The notes below the pieces were generated by a model. The model was not told the origin of the DNA. It made no database searches and saw nothing but the letters and a program-made list of their open reading frames with translations. From CAYHZL01 sp964361075 (GTDB lineage Bacteria; Bacteroidota; Ignavibacteria; UBA10030; UBA8401), in contig CAYHZL010000084.1 of assembly GCA_964361075.1 (NCBI GenBank), positions 1-14,598 of the forward strand: a stretch of 14,598 nt of DNA, given 5' to 3'. The translations under genes were made by a program, and so were the position numbers. This document shows, piece by piece, positions 6,651-11,307 of this stretch; the stretch's first letter is position 1, and each line of letters begins with the position of its first letter.

Positions 6651-6949
6651 AATTGTACTTCTCCGTTCTTTACAGAGTCAGATTTGTACACTGTTCTAAA
6701 TTCCCCATTATTGGATCTAAATTCAACAACAACTCTAAAATATGAATTGCCAGATTTACGATAATATATTTCTTTTTTTTGAGAGAGCGTGTCTTGATTA
6801 ATAAAATCTGGTTTTTCTACTGTTTTTTTAATGGCTTTAACCGAAGTGCGTAAAAACGGATGCCTAATTAATACATGACCATACCAACATTGTTTAGTGC
6901 AAACTATCTTTTTCCCTCGTGGGTCAATAACATCAATTATATCAGACAT
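6641..6949 (-). CDS. BECR/RelE-fold nuclease-like protein, putative toxin
   Basis: A 102-residue protein with no membrane segment. Its visible pattern is W22, H25, R29-H30-P31, a helix, then P47-D48, Y62-Y63-R64, the strand FRVVVEF (71-77), T86-V-Y88 and a terminal LWP. A His-Pro near the N-terminus, a Pro-Asp after a helix, then YYR and a T-x-Y strand match what I recall of small phage/plasmid nuclease-like proteins of the barnase-EndoU-colicin-RelE (BECR) superfamily. The assignment is by eye and needs a profile search. It comes first in a two-gene unit, toxin before antitoxin, as in BrnTA and HigBA. The start at 6949 lies about 44 nt after the predicted transcription start; there is no Shine-Dalgarno. 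Confidence 0.65.
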   Translation of the reverse strand: MSDIIDVIDPRGKKIVCTKQCWYGHVLIRHPFLRTSVKAIKKTVEKPDFINQDTLSQKKEIYYRKSGNSYFRVVVEFRSNNGEFRTVYKSDSVKNGEVQLWP

Positions 6950-6995
6950 TTAGAATATGGCTGGACATGTCTTAAAAGAAATCCTAAATTTTACG

Positions 6996-7029
6996 TGCTT
7001 AATGTAAGCATCATCAATATGAATGTCAA
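6996..7029 (-). promoter_or_regulatory. promoter of the toxin-antitoxin-like pair with overlapping inverted repeat
   Basis: On the minus strand TTGACA (plus-strand 7024-7029), a 17-nt spacer and TACATT (7001-7006) form a near-consensus promoter, which also fits TTG-N20-TAnnTT. A 15-bp inverted repeat, TGCTTA-ATG-TAAGCA at 6996-7010, covers the -10 box exactly. A protein bound there would block RNA polymerase, the usual way toxin-antitoxin operons repress themselves. Promoter and repeat are visible; repression is inferred. Confidence 0.6.
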
Positions 7030-7355
7030 TACACTAAAAATTTGAATTTTACATGGTAGCTTTCTAATTATACAATCGTCATTTTTAGAATTTGCTTTAG
7101 TGGTAAAAAAACAAGCTTTTTTCGTGTTATACAGATTCTTCCAAAAACTCTTTCAAATATTTTTTAATCAAGAGAATTCCTTGACACTTGTGTCGGGATT
7201 ATAAATTAAGATCGGATATTTTCTTCTAAGTATTAATTAAACATAATGGTACTAAAATTTTTGATAAATTCATCTACTCTTTAGTGGTTTGTCAACTATA
7301 TAATTTCCAAAGTTTATTCGGCAACACCTGCTTTTAAATCCTTATTACTGAAAAA
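7030..7355. other. AT-rich divergent intergenic region, no gene seen
   Basis: About 325 bp of AT-rich DNA between the divergent promoters at 6996-7029 and 7356-7386. No frame longer than a few codons with a plausible start is present, and no repeat family of this window occurs here. The only small signals are a TTGACA at 7181 and a GACAC/GTGTC inverted repeat beside it, neither convincing. Confidence 0.6.
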
Positions 7356-7386
7356 TTGACTTTTGCTCTTTGAGAAAGTATATTTG
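7356..7386 (+). promoter_or_regulatory. promoter of the thiamine uptake operon
   Basis: TTGACT (7356-7361), a 17-nt spacer and TATATT (7379-7384); read the Bacteroidota way it is TTG-N20-TATATTTG, an exact TAnnTTTG. Transcription would start near 7392, a few dozen bases before the riboswitch core. Confidence 0.7.
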
Positions 7387-7427
7387 TATAGTTCTTTTAC
7401 AACTATTACGAGTTCCACACCTAACAA

Positions 7428-7514
7428 CGTTAGGGGTGTCGTTCCGCTGCAAGGCGGGATGGCTGAGATCACACCCTAATAACCTGAACTGGATAATGCC
7501 AGCGTAGGAAAACG
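7428..7514 (+). ncRNA. TPP (THI-box) riboswitch
   Basis: Contains the conserved THI-box blocks in order: AGGGGTGT, GGCTGAGA (7461-7468), ACACCC, ACCTGAACTGGATAATGCC and AGCGTAGGAAAA. A short P1 is CGTT (7428-7431) with AACG (7511-7514); P2 pairs GGGTGT (7434-7439) with ACACCC (7471-7476); P3 is CCGC/GCGG; P5 is CTGG/CCAG. GGCTGAGA is the pyrimidine-sensing bulge and the GGATAATGCCAGCGTAGG side reads the pyrophosphate. CAGCG at 7500-7504 can also pair with CGCTG in the 5' arm of the terminator downstream (7535-7539), suggesting the switch between the ligand-bound and read-through forms. It controls the TonB receptor, thiN and pnuT. Confidence 0.97.
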
Positions 7515-7529
7515 ACCGTTACAATTTTC

Positions 7530-7579
7530 AAAGCCGCTGCTGATTTGCATTATCATTTCAGCAGCGGCTTTTTTTTTTT
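7530..7579 (+). terminator. riboswitch-controlled intrinsic terminator
   Basis: A perfect 14-bp stem (7530-7543 with 7558-7571; AAAGCCGCTGCTGA and its complement), a 14-nt loop and an 11-T run. It stands between the TPP aptamer and the receptor's ATG at 7612, so TPP binding would end transcription early. The 5' arm block CCGCTGC also occurs in P3 of the aptamer (7444-7450). Confidence 0.93.
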
Positions 7580-7611
7580 GAATTTTTACTCTTTATAGAA
7601 AGGAAAAATTA

Positions 7612-9879
7612 ATGCGTTATTTCACATTACTTACTTTGTTCTTCTGTGCCTCTGTGGTACAATTATATTCTGACGAGCAAACCAAAAAAGATACAGTGTA
7701 TAATCTTGCACCGGTGTTAGTTACCGCAACACAAGCAGTGGAACGTGAAACGCCGGTAACATTTACGAATTTAAGCAAGGGACTTATTCAACAACGCTAT
7801 TCAATGCAAGATGTGCCGGTATTACTTGCACAACTTCCATCAATGATTTCTTTTTCAGACGGCGGAAACGGTATTGGATATAATTATGTAATTTTGCGTG
7901 GATTCGATCAGCGACGACTTTCAGTGATGGTAAATGGCATTCCCCAGAACGACCCTGAAGACCACAATGTGTACTGGATTGATTTTCCGGATATCCTCGC
8001 AAGCACATCGAACATTCAAGTACAGCGTGGAGCCGGAAGTGCATTTTATGGACCACCGGCAATTGGCGGTTCGGTAAATATTGTTACAAATCCTTTCACA
8101 CCTCAGCCGTTTGCAAAATTTGAAAGCATGTTTGGATTTCAAGAATACGGCGATAGCAGCCAAAGTCTGCCGATGACCATGCGAAAACTTTCGATAACAT
8201 TTAATTCAGGACTTGTTGATAACAAGTACATGTTTTACGGACGACTTGGAAAAATAAATTCGAACGGATATCGCCGGCACTCGTGGTTTGAAACAGACTC
8301 GTACTTTCTCGGCGCATTGTTGCTTGGTGAAAATACCACAACACGCATCCATTTGTTCGGTGGTCCTTTGCAAGATGGACTTGTGTACAAAGGACTTCCA
8401 AAATTTGCAAATGAAAATAAAAAAATGCGACGAATGAATTATAGCGATTGGGGATTATCCGTCGATGGAAAACAATACTCGTACACTGTGCTGCGACGCG
8501 ATCAGGAGAATGAACAATTCAATCAGCCACACTACGAAATTTTACACGAGTGGAAAATTTCCGAAACACAAAAACTTCATAATACAGTTTTCTATTATAA
8601 TAGTAATGGCTGGTTCGATTATGACGGTTCGTGGGCTGATACTTCAATGCTGCGCGTTGATCGTGCTCATGGATTTGTACTGAAACAAAATCTTTCAAAC
8701 ACAATTATTCGTGCCGGAGTTGATCTTGTGCAGTGGGGTTGGTTGCCACGGTACGAATGGTCTCACGAAAATGGTACGCTCACTGTTGGTGCGGAGTATC
8801 GGTACCACAAAGGCGTGCACTGGGCAAAAGTTCAATACGCAGAAGGTTTACCGTCAAATTACAATCCTGACTATCGCTTCTACCAGTACGAGGGAATTAA
8901 AAACATGGCATCGCTGTATGTAGCGGAAGTCTATCACATGCAGGAAAATCTTTCGGTGATGGCAAATCTGCAATTCGCATACAACAAGTATCAAATTCAA
9001 AATGAAAAATTTTTAGGAAACTCATTCAGCATTCCATATTATTTTCTCAATCCAAGATTAGGCGTGAATTATAATATTACGGATGAATGGAATACGTACA
9101 TTTCATTCGGTTACACTACACGCGAACCACGCTTGCGCAATTTATACGCCGCTGAAGACGCATACTTTGGTGCAACACCGGTGTTTGAAGCAACAACTGT
9201 TGCTAACAAAACAATATATGATTTTACTAAACCACTTGTAAAACCAGAACAGCTTCTCGATTTCGAACTTGGCGCAGGATACAAAACAGAAAAAATTACT
9301 GGCAACGTAAATGTGTACTGGATGGAATTCACACACGAATTAGTAAAGAGCGGACAAATTGATATTTTTGGAAATCCGGTGTACGGCAATGCGGACCGAA
9401 CTCGTCACTTCGGATTTGAAGCGGACGCAACAATTCAGGCTTCGAATGAGTTATCCATAAGCGGAAATTTCACACTGTCATCAAATAAAATTGTGAGGTA
9501 TTCATTTATTGATAGTGCGTCCGGCGGCGTACGTTACGCGCGTAATCTCGATGGCAATCCTATTGCAGGATTTCCCGATGTGATGGGCAATCTTCGTATC
9601 AATTATCAAGTCGGCAATCTCACCACATCGCTTGCTGCAAAATATGTTGGTTCATTCTATACGGATAATTTTAAAAATGCCGACAACAAAAATGATGCAT
9701 ACACCTTGGTCAACTTTGAATCTCTCTACACACTTCCGAAAATTATGGATACCGAAATTGCACTGCGCGGAGAAATCAGAAACGTGTTGAACAGATTGTA
9801 CCTGCAAACAGGCGAAGGAGCAGAATTCTTCCCTGCAGCAGAACGAAATTATCTGATTGGAATTTCAGCAACGCTATAA
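7612..9879 (+). CDS. TonB-dependent outer-membrane receptor, probable thiamine transporter
   Basis: A 755-residue outer-membrane receptor that would carry its ligand into the periplasm using TonB energy. It has a signal peptide (about 1-20), a TonB-box-like PVLVTATQ (34-41), a plug domain (about 44-160) with VILRGF, VMVNGIPQNDP, VQRGAGSAFYG and the plug-ending GGSVNIVTN, and a 22-strand-type barrel ending in the family's PAAERNYLIGISATL. The last residue is Leu instead of the common aromatic. There is no N-terminal carboxypeptidase-like domain, so it is not a SusC protein. The substrate is inferred from the TPP riboswitch ahead and from thiN and pnuT behind; this receptor/thiN/pnuT set was described as the Bacteroidota thiamine uptake locus (receptor called omr1). 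Phosphorylated thiamine is also possible as ligand. Confidence 0.93.
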   Translation: MRYFTLLTLFFCASVVQLYSDEQTKKDTVYNLAPVLVTATQAVERETPVTFTNLSKGLIQQRYSMQDVPVLLAQLPSMISFSDGGNGIGYNYVILRGFDQRRLSVMVNGIPQNDPEDHNVYWIDFPDILASTSNIQVQRGAGSAFYGPPAIGGSVNIVTNPFTPQPFAKFESMFGFQEYGDSSQSLPMTMRKLSITFNSGLVDNKYMFYGRLGKINSNGYRRHSWFETDSYFLGALLLGENTTTRIHLFGGPLQDGLVYKGLPKFANENKKMRRMNYSDWGLSVDGKQYSYTVLRRDQENEQFNQPHYEILHEWKISETQKLHNTVFYYNSNGWFDYDGSWADTSMLRVDRAHGFVLKQNLSNTIIRAGVDLVQWGWLPRYEWSHENGTLTVGAEYRYHKGVHWAKVQYAEGLPSNYNPDYRFYQYEGIKNMASLYVAEVYHMQENLSVMANLQFAYNKYQIQNEKFLGNSFSIPYYFLNPRLGVNYNITDEWNTYISFGYTTREPRLRNLYAAEDAYFGATPVFEATTVANKTIYDFTKPLVKPEQLLDFELGAGYKTEKITGNVNVYWMEFTHELVKSGQIDIFGNPVYGNADRTRHFGFEADATIQASNELSISGNFTLSSNKIVRYSFIDSASGGVRYARNLDGNPIAGFPDVMGNLRINYQVGNLTTSLAAKYVGSFYTDNFKNADNKNDAYTLVNFESLYTLPKIMDTEIALRGEIRNVLNRLYLQTGEGAEFFPAAERNYLIGISATL

Positions 9880-9887
9880 AAACATTC

Positions 9888-9939
9888 GCCACAGATTCAC
9901 AGATTAGATATCTGTGAATCTGTGGCTTAATTTTTTTTT
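9888..9939 (+). terminator. terminator-like hairpin between receptor and thiN
   Basis: A perfect 17-bp stem (9888-9904 with 9910-9926), a 5-nt loop TAGAT, then TTAA and nine T. The stem holds the tandem unit CACAGATT. It starts 8 nt after the receptor stop and its T run ends two bases before the thiN ATG. It may cut expression of thiN and pnuT relative to the receptor, or protect the receptor mRNA's 3' end. It may also be a dispersed intergenic repeat. Confidence 0.65.
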
Positions 9940-9941
9940 CG

Positions 9942-10628
9942 ATGATAAATTCAAAATTCAAAACTAATCACGCACTTATATTTTGCAACGGCGAAATGCC
10001 GTCGAAGAAAATTATTTCGCCGTTACTGCACACGAAACCATTTATTGTCTGTGCTGATGGCGGGGCAAATAAAGCGCTGGTAAAAAAAATACGTCCACAT
10101 CTTATCATCGGAGATTTAGATTCGATAACAAAAAAAACACGGCGCATTTTTTCTTCTGTGCCGATCATTCATATTCCTGATCAAAACTCGACAGATTTAG
10201 AAAAGGCATTGGAGTATCTCGTTGCGAATAAATTCACTGCCGTAACGATTGTCGGCGCAACAGGAGAGCGGCCTGATCACACATTTGCGAATTTCAGTAT
10301 TCTTGTAAAGTATGCAGAAAAGATGCACGTGAAATTTTTAGATGACTATTGTTCCGTGCAATGCGTGAAGAAAAAAATTTCGTTCACTGCACACATCGGG
10401 CAGCAAATTTCTCTGATGCCCATGGGAACATGCAGCGGCATTACAACACGCGGATTAAAATATCCGCTTAAGAACGAATCGCTCGCGCTGGGCGTGCGTG
10501 AAGGTTCGAGCAACGAAGCAATCGCACAACGAATACATATTATTGTGAACAACGGCACTCTTCTGCTTTTCATAATTCATCCTTTGCCGAAGGCATTCCT
10601 TCGGAACATAATTCATCTTTATCTATGA
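9942..10628 (+). CDS. thiN: thiamine pyrophosphokinase
   Basis: Transfers pyrophosphate from ATP to thiamine to give TPP in the cytoplasm, trapping imported thiamine. The 228-residue protein shows the TPK motifs in order: CADGGAN (37-43), GDLDSI (57-62), DQNSTDLEKAL (80-90), GATGERPDHTFAN (105-117) and, in the C-terminal beta domain, ISLMP (156-160), TRGLKYPL (169-176) and GSSNE (188-192). The family would normally end soon after NNGTLLLF (203-210); the last residues are altered by a 36-bp in-frame insertion described separately. The ATG comes directly after a T run with no Shine-Dalgarno. Its stop overlaps the pnuT start (ATGA), so the two are translationally coupled. Confidence 0.95.
   Translation: MINSKFKTNHALIFCNGEMPSKKIISPLLHTKPFIVCADGGANKALVKKIRPHLIIGDLDSITKKTRRIFSSVPIIHIPDQNSTDLEKALEYLVANKFTAVTIVGATGERPDHTFANFSILVKYAEKMHVKFLDDYCSVQCVKKKISFTAHIGQQISLMPMGTCSGITTRGLKYPLKNESLALGVREGSSNEAIAQRIHIIVNNGTLLLFIIHPLPKAFLRNIIHLYL
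10571..10617 (+). repeat. palindrome flanked by 11-bp direct repeats inside thiN
   Basis: CATAATTCATC occurs at 10571-10581 and again at 10607-10617. Between them is a 25-bp insert with the hairpin CCGAAGG-CATT-CCTTCGG (10587-10604). One direct repeat plus the insert is 36 bp, that is 12 codons, so the thiN frame is kept and the protein gains PLPKAFLRNIIH with IIH duplicated. This looks like a small palindromic element with a target duplication. It is related to the element at 3855-3927. Confidence 0.75.
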
Positions 10629-11200
10629 CATTCACTGAAACAATCGCCGTTGTGCTCGGACTTATTTCTGTCTACCTCGTTGTGAAACAACATGTGTGGT
10701 GTTATCCGCTCGGCATCATTTCCGTGTTCATCTATATTTTTATTTTTCTTGATGTGAAATTATATGCCGATATGGGATTGCAAGTTTTTTTTATTGTCTT
10801 GCAGGTGTATGGATGGTATGAATGGCTCTATGGCGGCAGCAATAAAACTGCGTTGCACGTTTCACGCGCAACAAAAAATATTTATTTTGCAAATATAGTT
10901 TTTATTGTCATCGCCACTGCACTCATTGGCTATGCACTGCATCAATTGACTGATGCTGCGCTGCCGTACATTGATTCATTTCTCGCTGTCCTGAGCATGA
11001 CGGGGCAGTGGCTGATGGCAAAAAAATATTTGGAAAATTGGAGCGTGTGGATTGCCGTGAATATTGGTTCCATCGGAATGTATAGCTTCAAAGGATTATA
11101 CTTGACTGCCTTTTTATATGCAGTCTATCTTGTGCTGGCAATTGTAGGATATCGTGAGTGGAAAAAAGAATTGAGCGAGCAGGTAACAGTGAACGCATGA
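10625..11200 (+). CDS. pnuT: thiamine transporter of the PnuC/PnuT family
   Basis: An inner-membrane facilitator that lets thiamine into the cytoplasm, with ThiN providing the metabolic trap. The 191-residue protein has about seven membrane segments. Family features are WCYPLG (25-30), the block YADMGLQVFFIVLQVYGWYEW (48-67, with glutamines in the helix) and W139-x-x-W142-x-x-x-N146 in ENWSVWIAVN, the substrate-cage motif of PnuC proteins. PnuC itself takes nicotinamide riboside; the TPP riboswitch and the overlapping thiN gene point to thiamine, hence PnuT. It is the last gene of the operon, ending 6 nt before the repeat/terminator pair. Confidence 0.93.
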   Translation: MTFTETIAVVLGLISVYLVVKQHVWCYPLGIISVFIYIFIFLDVKLYADMGLQVFFIVLQVYGWYEWLYGGSNKTALHVSRATKNIYFANIVFIVIATALIGYALHQLTDAALPYIDSFLAVLSMTGQWLMAKKYLENWSVWIAVNIGSIGMYSFKGLYLTAFLYAVYLVLAIVGYREWKKELSEQVTVNA

Positions 11201-11205
11201 TTACG

Positions 11206-11294
11206 AAACCTTCAAGGTTTTTGTTTTGTGATGTATCATAAAATATTAACATCATAAAATTTGGTTACTATAAACCTTGAAGGTTTTTATGATG
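11206..11294. repeat. AAACCTTCAAGGTTT repeat pair acting as convergent terminator
   Basis: AAACCTTCAAGGTTT (11206-11220, followed by TTGTTTT) and AAACCTTGAAGGTTT (11272-11286) are inverted copies of one palindrome. CATCATAAAA (11250-11259) and TTTTATGATG (11285-11294) add a 10-bp outer stem around the second copy. The whole lies between the pnuT stop and the kinase stop, so it likely ends both converging transcripts. Confidence 0.65.
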
Positions 11295-11307
11295 CCCTTC
11301 CCTTTTT

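Noticed and set aside
7181..7207. TTGACA followed by TAAATT as an extra plus-strand promoter, with GACAC/GTGTC inverted repeat
   Set aside because: The spacing to a -10 box is only 13-15 nt and the 20-nt geometry seen in the other promoters is absent; no gene begins before the riboswitch.
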